A stretch of 64,000 nucleotides of DNA, taken from Raphanus sativus (taxonomy: Eukaryota; Streptophyta; Magnoliopsida; Brassicales; Brassicaceae). This document shows, one piece after another, positions 1 to 11,150 of this stretch. Made by a program: the position numbers and the translations under genes. Every line of letters begins with the position of its first letter. The stretch's first letter is position 1. Below the pieces are notes generated by a model, which saw only the letters and a program-made list of their open reading frames with translations, did no database searches and was not told where the DNA came from. Location of the stretch: assembly GCF_000801105.2 (NCBI RefSeq), contig NC_079519.1, forward strand, positions 14,072,668-14,136,667, in the 5' to 3' direction.

Positions 1-186
1 CCACTTTGTCTTCAGTTTAGGTGTCTTCAAACCATCTTCTTGCATTACCCAAGGTTCTTGCCATCCATATTGCACAACTGTCCATATATCTTCATCAGCT
101 CCACGTAAGTTTGCTCTCATTCTCACTTTCCAATACCCATAGTTCACATCATTCAGCAGCAACATATTTTGTGCCAAAATCGCCAT
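1..186 (-). CDS. Copia retrotransposon gag, N-terminal part (runs off the left edge)
   Basis: Read on the minus strand, an ATG at 186 opens a stop-free frame of 62 codons that leaves the window at position 1. It begins MAILAQNMLLLNDVNYGYWK and continues with a VRMRANLRGADEDIW stretch. That is the usual start of plant Copia gag polyproteins (DUF4219 followed by the UBN2 gag domain), which package element RNA into cytoplasmic particles. A 57-nt leader separates it from the primer-binding site at 244-255, the normal layout of a Copia 5' end. Only the start is visible, so whether the element is intact cannot be judged. Identification rests on motif recognition plus the PBS and LTR context. Confidence 0.7.
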   Translation of the reverse strand, partial: MAILAQNMLLLNDVNYGYWKVRMRANLRGADEDIWTVVQYGWQEPWVMQEDGLKTPKLKTKW

Positions 187-243
187 ATTCTCTTCTCAGG
201 ATCTCACCTTGGTTCGAAGAATTCTCCTTCGTTTAGGTGTCCC

Positions 244-255
244 GCTCTGATACCA
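244..255 (-). other. Primer-binding site of a Copia element (initiator tRNA-Met type)
   Basis: The minus strand reads TGGTATCAGAGC, the standard Copia primer-binding site complementary to initiator tRNA-Met. It lies two bases inside the LTR edge (TG at 258-259 on the plus strand). It orients the element leftwards. Confidence 0.8.
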
Positions 256-257
256 AT

Positions 258-600
258 TGTAAGTTCGAGATACAGCGAAAACACAAGGAACAAAATAATT
301 CCAGAACACAAATCTCTTTTATTAGAAATCTTTTACACAATCTCTTACAGACTTGTCTGATCCGAATTACACGACTCGACATAAATCAATTTCTAACACA
401 CCCAACTTGCTTGACTCAACACCTGTTCATCAAGTCTACCAATTCACTCATCTATGAAACCCCAAAACCCTTTGTGTTTCTCTCTGAGAATTACAACGTG
501 AAAGCTCTAACCCTAAACTAGGTTAAAACCACAATATATATTAAATAACCTTTTCCTATTATCTAATATAATATTTCCTATATTTTAGCATCACCAAATC
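258..600 (-). mobile_element. 5' LTR of the minus-strand Copia element (outer border not resolved)
   Basis: The LTR abuts the primer-binding site at 258 and reads TGTAAGTTCGAG on the plus strand. On the minus strand a TATA-rich promoter-like stretch lies around 530-545. I could not find the outer TG border, so the right limit of about 600 is a guess; it may reach 760. The other LTR is outside the window. Confidence 0.5.
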
Positions 601-751
601 TTCCAATTTGTGATCTAATAATATTCTTTTAATGCTTATTTCGTCAACCAAAGCATATGGAAATATCCACATCATCGCATCTTGTTGTTTCTTTTTTATT
701 CTTCGAAGAGTGTGTCACACACCATCCTCAGTGTGTAACAAAGGTTCACGA

Positions 752-1030
752 ACCAAAACTCCACCACTGCAACAGCTTCTCAAGCTCCAAGTTCTTGAGC
801 TTACATTAGATTCTTACATCCTCGATAATTTTCAGGTAACTTTAATTTCTTTTTCATAATTCATGGTTTGTTTTTGTTGGTATAACGTTTTCTGACTTCG
901 ATTCGTGTTTTTTTGTGATCTCACAGGTTTATATTGATAAAACCAAGGAAGAGATATGGCCAAAAATAGGTGTAGTGTTTATCGGAGTTTTGATGTTTCT
1001 TATCTTTTTGCATCAGTTTTATCATAGCTA
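752..1030 (+). pseudogene. Two exon-like pieces encoding a possible C-terminal membrane anchor
   Basis: A frame ending LDSYILDNFQ is followed by a GTAACT donor at about 835. An acceptor (TCTCACAG) at about 927 joins in phase to VYIDKTKEEIWPK and then to a ~17-residue hydrophobic segment (IGVVFIGVLMFLIFL) before a stop near 1028. This has the shape of a last exon encoding a tail anchor. I do not recognise the gene. No convincing start or upstream exon is visible, so it may be a captured or decayed fragment. The join is inferred from splice-site consensus only. Confidence 0.25.
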
Positions 1031-1326
1031 ACTATAATTCTTTTTTTTCCGTATTTTCTTTGTCTTATTTCGATAAAAATAAAAAGATAATGAAAAAATT
1101 AAAAAATTAAAATTTTTTTAACTATAAATATATTTTTATAATATTTTTTAAAAAAGAAATAAATAAAATAATTATCTGTTGGTCATGAAGCTTAACCTTG
1201 CGGATGCGGGTGTAACATTCTTCTTACGGGTCATGCAGATCAAATTTTTGAGTCAAAAAATGACTCCACCCACGGTGGGGTGGGTTGGACCGGATGGGTT
1301 TGACCAGCTTCTCAGCACTAACGCTC
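1031..1326. other. No gene seen
   Basis: AT-rich DNA with poly-A/T runs. Nothing codes convincingly. Confidence 0.5.
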
Positions 1327-2945
1327 TATAATTTGAAACTCCATATGATCTCTCACTTGCTCTTGAAAGAGCAGCGGCAATAGGACTATTTCAATACCAT
1401 CCTCGATGTGGAAAAACAAAGCTTACTCATCTTTCTTTTGCTAATGATTTCCTAATTTTCTCGTCTGGGGGTCCCTCTGCACACAAAAAAAATATCCTTA
1501 CATCAGTGTGTTCCTCTTCTCCAGTCGATAAAAGCGAAGCTGCGCTCCTGGACAGTCAAAAAACTAAATTATGCTGGTAGACTGTAATTGATGTCCTCTG
1601 TCATAAATGGAGTCACAAACTTTTGGACCAGCTCCTTCATCATCCTGAAGACTGTCATTACTGAAATCGACTCTGTGTGTGTTAAGTTCCTTTGAAAGGG
1701 AGATATTACGGCAACTGTATCAGCTAAGATCTTATGGGAAGGATGCTGTTATGCAAAAGAAGAAGGTGGTCTTGGCCTGCGAAATCTAGAAGCTTGGAAC
1801 ATGGCATGTGCATTAAAAATGATCTGGTTCATTTTCTTTGTCAAACACTCAATCTGGTCCTCGTGGTTTAGAGATGAAATTCTCAAGGGAAATATTGAAA
1901 AGTTCTGGATCATTAACACGAGACAGAAACACTCGTGGCTTGTGAATAAGCTGCTTGAAGCTAGGGAAATTATTTATCCTTGGATAAAGAAGCAAGTTCA
2001 CTATGGCGAAACCTCTTATTTCTGGTCCTAAAATTGGTCTCCTTATGGGAAGCTTTCAGAATATACTGGCACTTCTGATTCAATACGCTTCCCGGTCGAC
2101 AAAAACGCTACTCTCGCTGAACTATGGGATGAGGGAGCTTGGATCGTCCCAAACGCGAGGTCTGATAGACAGCTGGAGGTTATTTCCTACCTTTCTACTC
2201 TGACACTAAACGATTACAATGATGAATTAGAATGGTGGCCTGGAAATCAGAGGCGTGTTATATTTAACTTGGGCGCAATATATCATTTACTTCGCCCATC
2301 TACTCCTGTTGTTTCTTGGCACAGGGAAGTGTGGTTTTAAGATGGGATACAAAAACATATGTTCCTAGTCATGGCTGATGGTCAAGAATAGATGCCCTAC
2401 CCGTGACAGAATTCTGAGCTGGGGATTGCAAACGGACCCACGTTATCTTTATTGTAATGCCGCAGCCGAGTCAATTGTTCATTGCTATTTTGACTGCAAC
2501 TTCACCAGGGAGATCTGGAGAACAATAGCAGAAAAATGCAACTTTACTTCACTCAGAAAATGGAGCGCTCTCCTCTCTCAACTTAACAGCCACACGTCAA
2601 ACAAGGTTCGCAAGACCCTTCTCCTCTTTTGCTTGCAGGCAACGCTCTATACACTGGACAGAGAGAAACAATCGACTGCACAGTGCTCAGTTTACTTCTT
2701 CAGATGGTCTAGTTTCCCCAATAAAGCTGATGGTTAAAAACAGGATCTCGAGCTTAAGAATTGACAGGCCAAAATTCTCTTCCTCGATACTCCAGTTATG
2801 GTTCCCTACATAACTTCTCTCATTTCAAACTCTGATTCAAGTTTTATCTTTTGCGATATGATAGGCTACTTGGCTTACTGTGGGTACCTCTGTAAAACTT
2901 TTACTTTCTCTTGCAATTTAATAGTAAAGATTTTCTAAAAAAAGT
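1327..2945 (+). pseudogene. 5'-truncated, decayed LINE (non-LTR retrotransposon) ORF2 remnant
   Basis: Broken frames on the plus strand encode the 3' half of a plant L1-type ORF2. First comes reverse transcriptase sequence with LTHLSFANDFLIFS at about 1425-1465, where the catalytic F-A-D-D box is changed to F-A-N-D. Next is the NTRQKHSWLVNKLLEAREII...PWIKKQV segment at about 1914-1995. Last is the zinc-binding reverse-transcriptase domain (zf-RVT) at about 2378-2520, with RCPTRDRILSWG and a Cys/His region. Several frameshifts and stops separate these pieces. The element ends in an A/T-rich tail near 2945, as LINEs do. The 5' part, including the endonuclease, is missing. It is inactive. Confidence 0.75.
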
Positions 2946-3025
2946 TTCTAGTAAAGTTGAAAAATATATATACACATGAAATTATAAATATTTTACACAT
3001 TTATATATAATTTGGAAAGGGAAAA
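2946..3025. other. AT-rich interior of a Helitron; no gene
   Basis: Short AT-rich stretch leading to the Helitron terminus at 3061. Confidence 0.3.
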
Positions 3026-3061
3026 ATATCCGCACTTTAAAAGTGCAGATAAAAAATCTAG
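3026..3061 (+). mobile_element. Helitron 3' terminus (hairpin plus CTAG)
   Basis: A 7-bp stem (GCACTTT/AAAGTGC) is followed about a dozen bases later by CTAG at 3058-3061 and then T. A GC-containing hairpin just inside a CTRR end, with insertion between A and T, is the diagnostic Helitron 3' end. The matching 5' end was not found. Confidence 0.6.
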
Positions 3062-3948
3062 TTTTACATTAAAAATCATATTCCACAAATTTAAGCTCAA
3101 TTTCATCATTAAGCCCATTTAGTATTTAATAGTTTGCTCCACAAATTAAATTCGATTTCGTCATTAACTCTTGTTTGTATAGTCTAAATGCTTGATCTTT
3201 TTGAGATCTAACATTTGAACCATGTACATAATAACCACAGTAGCATATGTACATTCGTTGATGATTAAACTATATCATTTGTTGTTGAGAATACACAACA
3301 TACATCAAAGACATTTTTTCTTTGTACCGTCTCTAGACTTAGTATAATACTTGATGTTATTCAACTAAAAGTAACTCTCCCAAGTCCTGATATGTTATTT
3401 ATTAAAAAATTTAATGCTCTTTTAATTCCAAGTACCTCTTAAGTGTTTGGATGTGATATCTTATAATCTTAGCTTGTCTAATCTTCCTTCTCTTCTTCAT
3501 ATTAAAACTAACTAGGAACGACGGGTGGGATGTGAATTATAAAATAATTTCCACAGATAATCAATAGGTATAATTAACATCATTTGGTTTAATATTGTTG
3601 TAGTTATGTTGTAATTGATTAGTATTTGATAGTTACACGAAATTTGATAAGTATGATATATTTATTTTTCTTGAAAAGAAAAGCAAATAATAATACATTT
3701 TTCTATTGGTATCTATAAGCAATATAATCCATAAACATATGAACCCTTAAAAAATAGTAATATTTCTTGCACATATTCTGTTTCTTGTGGAGATTGCAGT
3801 TTCTTGGGGGTGGGGAGGGGGGGTTTGAGCCTTGACATATTTGTTAGATATGTGTCCTCTAGAGTAATACTGTAAACACTGAGTATCTTTTTAATCTTTC
3901 TCCAGCAACTGTTGGATGTAGTTAATGAGTGCTCCCAATCTAGTGCGT
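3062..3948. other. Non-coding, AT-rich
   Basis: No gene recognised. A G-run at 3806-3825 is the only compositional oddity. Possibly interior of the Helitron ending at 5260. Confidence 0.4.
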
Positions 3949-4380
3949 CTAGAACCTTTTTCCCCGTTTCAATTTCCTATTGCGCAGCAGTAACAACCCA
4001 CAAAGATTCGTACCCTTATCGTATTTTCCATGAGCTGAAAGGCGTAGATATTCTAGTGCTTTGCCTGTGTTTTTATGGAAGAAATATTGATTTATACCTT
4101 CAATATAGTGTGCTTCGGGATTTTTGTTTTCCAAGCACAACTCCATTAAGTGTTTGTGTCCAAACACCATCCTCAGTGGCTCAGTTGCAGAGTATTCTCG
4201 GTTCAGGTTCTTGAAATAGGATGATGGCGTTACGTTGAAAATTTCTTCATCGGAGGTGTTCATGGTTTTTTTCACCTCTGGATCAGAGTAGAGAGCATTG
4301 GTGACGTCGTTTGAATCTTGATGGGATGAGGTGACTGGATGATCTGGAGAGGGATTATTTTTTGTGTTTTTTTTACTTAG
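3949..4380 (-). pseudogene. F-box-like protein fragment (At2g35280/At1g67623 type)
   Basis: On the minus strand an open frame contains NPEAHYIEGINQYFFHKNTG, then ALEYLRLSAHGKYDKGTNLCGLLLL, ending at a stop at 3949. This Sel1-like repeat pattern (NPEAHYI.GI..YF....GL.HL..A..G.YD...YL.GLL) is what I associate with the large Brassicaceae family of F-box-like proteins At2g35280/At1g67623. Those are putative SCF ubiquitin-ligase adaptors. The frame stays open upstream past the Met at 4275 to about 4380 without a clear start or F-box, so this looks like a partial copy, perhaps carried by the Helitron that ends at 5260. Confidence 0.45.
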
Positions 4381-5232
4381 GGTTTGATTGTGTGATATTC
4401 GTGAGCATCTAATCTATTAATTTAGGGATTATCTACTATTTGAAGTTTTCATTTAAATTTTGGACTCTTTCATAGTTGTTGCTAGAATATATCATGCCTC
4501 CTATATAATGCAACCTACCAACTTAAATTAAACCAAATCTTAACCAACATAGATTAGTTAAACCTAATCAGTAACACTTTTATAATATTTTTGGTTAATC
4601 TCTTAATATAATTAGATCATATAAAACTGAACCACTCTTAAATCAACGAGTTCCATATCATTCTAGACATAAGAGAAAAAATATCCGACTCATTTACAAC
4701 GTAAACATACAAAGACCGTGTATGCTTATGCTCATTGATCTTCCAAAAACCAAATAATTGTGGCATAGACCAACATAGACTCATGTTCGTATCACTAACT
4801 TTACTACCATATATTTACTCTTCACCTACATCATATCATAACATACACAGTTATGCAAGAACATGATTTTTTTTGTTCAAATAACCAAATAATGGTGGCA
4901 TATGGTCAGTAGATTTTTTAAATATGTTTTTTTATATATTACATTTTACGAGACTATGTGTATAAGTTTTTTTTTGAAAAAGAGCATAACTATGTGTATA
5001 AATTAAAAGGTATGACAAGGCAAATTATTATACTAAAAATGAAAGAAGATTAAATACAAACTAATAACAAGTACAACACAAATTATAACACTATTAAATT
5101 ATATATATATTTAATAAAATATTATATATGTCTAATATGTATATATATAAATGTTACACAAAATATATATAATATTATATACACATATTATATATACCAT
5201 ATATTATTAATTGAAATTTGACAAATCAATTT
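4381..5232. other. Non-coding, AT-rich; probable Helitron interior
   Basis: Dominated by A/T and TATA runs (5090-5220). No gene seen. Confidence 0.4.
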
Positions 5233-5260
5233 CCGCCCTTTAGGGCGGGTCCTAATCTAG
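5233..5260 (+). mobile_element. Helitron 3' terminus (hairpin plus CTAG)
   Basis: A perfect 7-bp stem CCGCCCT/AGGGCGG with a TT loop (5233-5248) is followed by CTAG at 5257-5260 and a T. This is the classical Helitron 3' end. The 5' end was not located. Confidence 0.7.
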
Positions 5261-5887
5261 TTAACTCTTAGGTAGAGCTTTATATACAGCAATGAGATTT
5301 TGAGTCGATGGTACGTTGAAAGTAGCATTAATATCGTAGATTTTTAGCTCTCAATGGTATTCCGGAGCTACACTCCAGGTTGTATGTTTTATTCTCTGAT
5401 GAGTTTAAAATTGTTTTTTTGATCTATTTGATTGATAATGGTGAATGACAGCAGTGTATTATTTCGTTTTGAAATTGATTTTAGCCTAGAGAAGAAGCAT
5501 AAATGGTCTCCACTCATTGATTCAATAAAATAGAATAAATAACTGATAGTTGCACTAAAGTAAATATAGTTGAACTTAAAATATAAGAGAAAAATTGATG
5601 TTCCAAAAGAAAAACATGTAAATGCATATGTTTGTGTTGTTTTTTTTTTTTGAAAATATATGTTTGTGTTGTTATTATCTTGTTTGAACAAAGATAACAA
5701 ATTCTTTCAACTTCAAAATGTAATAACAATCTTCGCATATTTTGCATATACCAGGGATGTGACAATCTATTAGGGGCTTCATTTTGAATATACTGATTAA
5801 ATATTGTCTGCAAAGTGATTTTGAATCCGATAAATGAATTTTAATTATGATCCAACACTGGTCAGACCTAAATCAACTATTTTCCAA
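5261..5887. other. Non-coding flank of the MULE
   Basis: Short minus-strand frames here (for example one reading IQNEAPNRLSHPWYMQNM near 5730-5800) resemble exon debris, but I cannot assign them. The MULE inserted at the right edge. Confidence 0.35.
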
Positions 5888-5896
5888 GCTATTTTA
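5888..5896. repeat. Target-site duplication, left copy (GCTATTTTA)
   Basis: Identical to 15543-15551. Nine bases is the diagnostic length for Mutator-superfamily insertions. Confidence 0.9.
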
Positions 5897-5936
5897 GGGC
5901 TTATTGCAAAAGTGACTCAAAATTTGAATTCAAACA
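5897..5936 (+). repeat. MULE terminal inverted repeat, left
   Basis: Pairs with 15503-15542 in inverted orientation with several mismatches and one gap. The best-conserved part is GTGACTCAAAA. Confidence 0.8.
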
Positions 5937-6420
5937 GAAAACTAACTTTTTTTTTTGACTCATTTTTTTTTGAGTTTTTAACCCACATCTGCATTTTATC
6001 TACGAAAATGCCATTAACCCTTTTTTTTTGTTTTTCGAAAATGGCTTCTTTACTGTCTCAACCTCATTTTCTTCAAGTATTTACAATATTGCCACTGCCA
6101 TGAATAGTGGGAACAACCTTGTACGAACTGTTTGGAGCTTTTAATGCCCTTTAATGCACGTAAATCTCTTTACACTCTCTCTGTTTCAATTGTTATTAAC
6201 TAAAAACAACATTTCTTTCACTTTCTCTCCATATTCATCCAAACAACTGAAGCTTTTGATTCAAAATATGGTCGATGGTTGACAGAGCCATATTTCTTTC
6301 GTTTTGACTTACGGTTGCTTTCGTTTGAGGTTCTGGATGGTTGGAGAAGACCCTGTGTGCAAACGAAGTCATCTCACCTAGTTTAAGGTACGAATTTGAT
6401 TTTTTTTCAAAATCTGTACG
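5937..6420. other. MULE left subterminal region without palindromes
   Basis: T-rich, with no gene and no copies of the palindrome. The palindromes begin abruptly near 6424. Confidence 0.6.
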
Positions 6421-6423
6421 CGT

Positions 6424-7262
6424 AGAAGACTTACAAGTAAGTCATCTGTATGTAGAAGACTTACTGATGAGTCTTCTGGTCAAACGGACGACTTAAACTA
6501 AGTCGTCCAGCTTTGTTTGTTGAAAAAAAAACACTCCAGACGACTTATATATAAGTCGTCTACGAGAAACAGGCTAGTTTTGCATTTGACCGAATCGTGT
6601 CAGATCTTTGACTATTTCTGGACGACTTATAATTCAGTCGTCTCTGGGAAAGTTAAAATTTCAATATTTTATTAAACTAGACGACTTACGTGTAAGTCGT
6701 CTTAGGTTAGTTTTGTAGTTGAAAAATAAAACTTCATAATTTAACTTTTACCAGACGACATAATATAAAGTCGTCCCGTCAGAAGACTTAATTTAAAGTC
6801 GTCCGGGGAAAGCAAAGTCGTCCAGAATTTTTCCCAATTAAGTCGTCCAAACCTTGCTTATCCCGGACGACCTTAAATTAAGTCGTCTAGCTGGACGACT
6901 TTTAGTTAAGTCGTCTGGAGAAAGTTAAATTTCAAGTTTTATTTTTCAATTACAAAACTAACCTAGGACGACTTACACGTAAGTCGTCTAGTTTGAATAA
7001 AATATTGAAATTTTTACTTTCCAGAGACGACTGAATTATAAGTCGTCCAGAAATAGTCAAAGATCTGACACGATTCGGTCAAATGCAAAACTAGCCCGTT
7101 TTTCGTAGACGACTTATATATAAGTCGTCTGAAATTTTTTTTTTAACAAACAAAGCCGGACGACTTAGAATTAAGTCGTCCCTTTTAATTTTCAATTGCA
7201 AAAGTGACCTCTTTAGACGACTTACCTTTAAGTCTTCTGGACGACTTAAATCTAAGTCGTCT
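6424..7262. repeat. Left cluster of GACGACTTA/TAAGTCGTC palindromes
   Basis: About 16 palindromic or paired half-sites, each GACGACTTA, 2-6 variable bases, then TAAGTCGTC. Examples start near 6487, 6542, 6622, 6684, 6965, 7025, 7109 and 7159. The outermost copies near 6424-6476 are degenerate (GAAGACTTA). The spacers differ from copy to copy while the arms are conserved, so this is not a simple tandem duplication. Confidence 0.9.
6486..7182. repeat. ~700-bp inverted repeat (hairpin) upstream of the transposase
   Basis: The left arm (6486-~6830) reads forward through CTTTGTTTGTTGAAAAAAAA, GGCTAGTTTTGCATTTGACC, CAGATCTTTGACTATTTCTG and TTTCAATATTTTATT. The right arm (~6838-7182) contains the same landmarks reverse-complemented in mirrored order. 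Arms are about 340 bp with only scattered mismatches, and the centre is near 6834. A transcript crossing this region would fold into a long double-stranded stem. Confidence 0.85.
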
Positions 7263-7332
7263 GCGATAATGTTTATTGAACTTCTTCATTTTCTCTATGT
7301 TTACTAATGTGTTTTATTTTGAATATTTGCAG

Positions 7333-9737
7333 ATGATTTTTAAGTTACATGCAGTGTATGGAGAATGGTTGTTGAGAGATTTCCGTTGGGATTTTGTGGT
7401 TGATGATCTCAAAGGAGCAAGATTGTTTTTATTGAATGAAGATTCAACACATGCTGAACTTGTTGCAATGGCTCAAGAAGATTATAACCTGGACATGAGA
7501 TCAGTGACTGTGGAGATTAGCTACTCATTACCAGAAGAAATGATGATGACTCCAGGCAGTCCTCCCATTCATGTTACAAGTGATAGACAAGTTCGAAACT
7601 TGCTCGAGATACTCAAAACGCATAGAGTATGTCTTTGTGTATCAAGCCGCAGCAAGGTGGAAACGGTTTCAGAGAAAAGAGAAGAAGCTGGTGAATGGGA
7701 AGAAGATATTGGTGATAATGATGAAGCTGGTGAATGGGAAGAAGATGTTGGTGATAATGATGAGGCTGATGAATGTTTTGAAGATGTTGGTGATAATGAG
7801 TCTGTTGAAGATGAAAATCAAGATGGGGAGGAGGAAAATGGGGAGGAGGACAATGGGGAGGAGGATGCTGATAACACTATTGTTGGTGAAACGGATCAGA
7901 ATGGTGGGGATTACAGTCTTTATGGAAAGGTTCTAGATGAAGACGAGGAAGATGATGATAATATTTGTTTTGAAGAAATTGAAAAGACATATGCTAAGAC
8001 AAATGCTATTGAAGGAGGAAAATCGGATTGTACCAGCATCTATGTCAACCAGAGTTTTGTTAGCAAGGATGCACTGCTTTCAGAGCTGCGGTTGACAGCA
8101 GTGAGGGGTAGGTTTTCTTTCAGAATATACAAATCAACAAAAACTCTCCTTGTGGCAATATGTCGGGTTAGCGGTTGTGGATGGAAGATCAGAGCGAGTG
8201 TGAAACATGGGCCAAACACGTTTTGGGTAACAAAGTATGTGGAAAAACATTTATGCTCAATTGGAGACCGAATCGCTCAGCGGAGACACTGTACTCCAAA
8301 GTATGTTGGTAGTCTTTTCATTGATCGTGTTGGGATCATTGATGGGATAACTCCACAGCATATCACTGATGCAATGAAGAACATGTTTGGCATGACGCTT
8401 GATTACACCACTTCATACAGAGCACTGTTATATGCACAGAAATTGGTGAGAGGATCAGCAGAAGAAGGGTATTCGCGTCTGCCTTCATATCTCGAGCAAA
8501 TCTCCATTGCAAATCCTGATTCTATCACGGCTATAGAACTTGATTCTAAGAAAAGATTTAAGTATCTATTTCTCTCTTTTGGAGCTTCTATCAAAGGTTT
8601 TAAGTATCAGAGAAGGGTCATTGTGGTGGATGGAACTCACCTAAGTGGAAAGTATGGAGGTGTTATGTTAGTTGCAGCCGCACAAGATGGCAATTTTCAG
8701 ATATTCCCATTGGCTTTTGGGATCGTGGATGCTGAAGATGAACCTTCTTGGGAATGGTTTTTCACAAAATTGGCTAGTTGTATATCTCATGACAAGCCTC
8801 TGGTGATAGTCTCTGACCGGCACGCGGCCATTAAAAGTGCGTGTGAGAAGGTGTTTCCTTGGGCAACCCGAGGAATATGTTATTATCACCTTCAAGATAA
8901 CATTGTCAAAAAGTTTAAAGGGAAACATCTCATGTACTTGGTGAAAGGGGCTGCTTATGCGCACACGGTTTACGATTTTACCGGTACATGGCTGAGATAC
9001 GGAGTGCAAACCCGGAACTTGCAACGTATTTGGAGAAGGCCGACGCCAAGCTATGGTCAAGGGTTTATTGTAAGGGGAACAGGTTCAACATAAAAACAAG
9101 CAACATCGCTGAATCTATTAATTCCGCACTGAAGCGAGCAAGAGGATTTCCGATTCCGTTCCTGCTGGAGTTCATAAGGCAGAAGTTAGGAAAATGGTAT
9201 TGGAAAAGGAGACAAGATGCTTTGAGTCTCCCAACTGAACATAGCCGGGGTGTTGAATACTTGCTTGCTGTTCGATCAGAGATAGCGGATACGATGACGG
9301 TCGAACCAATTGATGGATGGCGTTTCTTTGTCAAAGGTGGCAAAATGGACTGTGTGGTTGATTTGGAACATGTAAAGTGTGATTGTGGTGTCTATGGAGT
9401 GGAGAAAATACCTTGCTCTCATGCTATAGCAGCTGGAACACATGCTGGTGTGCATATCGACACACTTGTATGTCCACTTTACTCAAAGAATCATCTGTAT
9501 GCAGGATACTCAGAGAATATATATCCTATCGTGTCACAACATATTGAGGAACGAGAATGCTTTCCTCCAAACGTAAAGCGTGGTCCGGGGAGACAGAAGA
9601 AATCAAGATGGCAATCTTGGTTGGAGCTATCTAGGATGAGAGGACACAAACCCAGGAAGAAACACAGGGCACGGAGATGCTCAAACTGCAAGGAAACTGG
9701 CCATACGAAACCACAATGTACACAACCAGTTGACTAG
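7333..9737 (+). CDS. MURA-type MULE transposase, one apparent frameshift near 8983
   Basis: Cut-and-paste transposase of the MULE, expected to act in the nucleus on the element ends. I chose the ATG at 7333 because it directly follows a TTTGCAG splice acceptor; an in-frame ATG at 7276 lies in a probable 5'-UTR intron. Order along the protein: PB1-like N-terminus; strongly acidic linker with repeats of AGEWEEDIGDND (about residues 118-222); MuDR N-terminal region; MULE DDE domain with VDGTH (Asp near residue 433), VSDRH (Asp near 495) and CYYHLQ. Near 8983 a single-base shift moves the frame to the one opening MAEIRSANPEL. It continues with NIAESIN, a SWIM zinc finger (C-D-C...P-C-S-H, about nt 9377-9425) and a CCHC knuckle (CSNCKETGHTKPQC) before the stop at 9735-9737. 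Everything but that one base looks intact, so it is either a recent lesion or a sequence error. Confidence 0.9.
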
Positions 9738-10110
9738 TTGTCCAGACGACCTAAATTTAAGTCGTCCAGTCTTGATTACCCGTCCAGACGACTAATTTCT
9801 AAGTCGTCCAGTGTTTCGTCTACCTTCTACGAAGTCGTCCAGTGTATTAGACTACCTTCTACTATCCCTTCAAGTGTATTTTTTTTAGACGACCTTTTAC
9901 GAAGTCGTCCAGTGTATTTAAGTCGTCCAGTGTTTAGACTACCTTCTACTATCCCTTCAAGTGTATTTTTTTTAGACGACCTTTTACGAAGTCGTCCAGT
10001 GTATTTTATTTTTAGACTACCTTATTTGTAAGTCGTCCAAACCTTCCAGACGACTTATTTGTAAGTCGTCCAGCTGGAAAACCTTCCAGACGACTTATTT
10101 GTAAGTCGTC
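9738..10110. repeat. Palindrome cluster between the convergent MULE genes
   Basis: Palindromes start directly after the transposase stop: GACGACCTAAATTTAAGTCGTC near 9746, then copies near 9786, 9892, 9976, 10049 and 10089 with single half-sites between. A ~87-bp segment containing AGACGACCTTTTACGAAGTC is duplicated (about 9847-9926 and 9941-10010). Confidence 0.85.
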
Positions 10111-10316
10111 CAGCTGGAAAACCTTACACAAGTTAGAAAATCTATACAAGTTAGAAAATCAAATAAATCATACATGCCCACAAACATACAAATAGATTTG
10201 TGTAAACAAATAGTTCAAATATACAAATAGATTTGTGTATACAAATAGTTCAAATATACAAATAGATTTGTGTATCTATACAAGTTAAAAAATCTATACA
10301 AGTTAGATTTGTGTAT
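10111..10316. repeat. AT-rich direct repeats (ATACAAATAGATTTGTGTA)
   Basis: At least three copies of ATACAAATAGATTTGTGTAT(A)CAAATAGTTCAA occur at about 10187-10276, with CTATACAAGTTAGAAAATC repeats on both sides. Non-coding 3' flank of the Ulp1 gene. Confidence 0.7.
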
Positions 10317-11036
10317 CTAATCATACATGCCCACAAACATACCACCATCCTCATTATCTTTCAGATGCTGATCAACAAGCTCCGTCCATATAACCAAAGC
10401 CATATTATCCCTCATAGTCTTCGCATTGGACCTAGCAAAGTCTTTAGGGCTAAAGGGGACCCCAAGAGCATGACATTCAATGTACTTTGCAGCGTACACG
10501 CCACAATCACCATTGTTGGCCGTGGGTACATCTTTCAGCAGTCTCTCATATGTGTATCGCTCCAACCCATGCATCTGGTCTCCGCACTCCACAATCAGAT
10601 AAGGGACCATCTCGAGAAAAGGCTCCATTATCTCATCCCATCTTTCTGGTATGGTAGTTGAAGGTATGCTGTCCCAGACGACTATGTGCCTCTTAGGGAT
10701 CGATATCCAAATAGCCACCCAATGTTTGTTGTCCAAGTTCAGTGGCGCATAGATATCATCAATGTCCTCCCCCCACTTCTTGTTTGATTGGCAAAATGAA
10801 GGCATTGATCCGTCATACAAACTCGCCGCCCCACTAGGTAGCATTTTTCCTAAACCATTGTGATCAGACGACGATGCTTTGAAGAACATATACTGTTCTC
10901 TCCAAGACTGGGTAAAGTTGTGATCCAGGAAGCACATTCGCTCGCTCCGGAAACATTGTGGGTTCTCCTTATACCTCTGCCTCAGCACATTCTCCAAGCA
11001 TCTATATGCTGCATATAAAATAATACAAGTTAGAAC

Positions 11037-11150
11037 CTTCCAGACGACTTATTTGTAAGTCGTCCAGCTGGAAAACCTTCCAGACGACTTATATATTTAC
11101 AAATCTATACAAAGACAAGTTACCAGACGACTTAAAGATAAGCAGAAGAC
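11037..11150. repeat. Palindromes in the last intron of the Ulp1 gene
   Basis: Copies of AGACGACTTATTTGTAAGTC near 11042, plus half-sites near 11082, 11125 and 11144. The last half-site overlaps the inferred splice donor at 11154. Confidence 0.75.

Noticed and set aside
3480..3535. Another Helitron 3' end in reverse (CTAGGAACGACGGGTGG)
   Set aside because: CTAG is present but there is no convincing adjacent hairpin.
6424..7262. CRISPR-like array of short repeats with variable spacers
   Set aside because: Eukaryotic context, repeats are palindromic half-sites with 2-6 base spacers, and they sit inside a MULE with a 9-bp target duplication.
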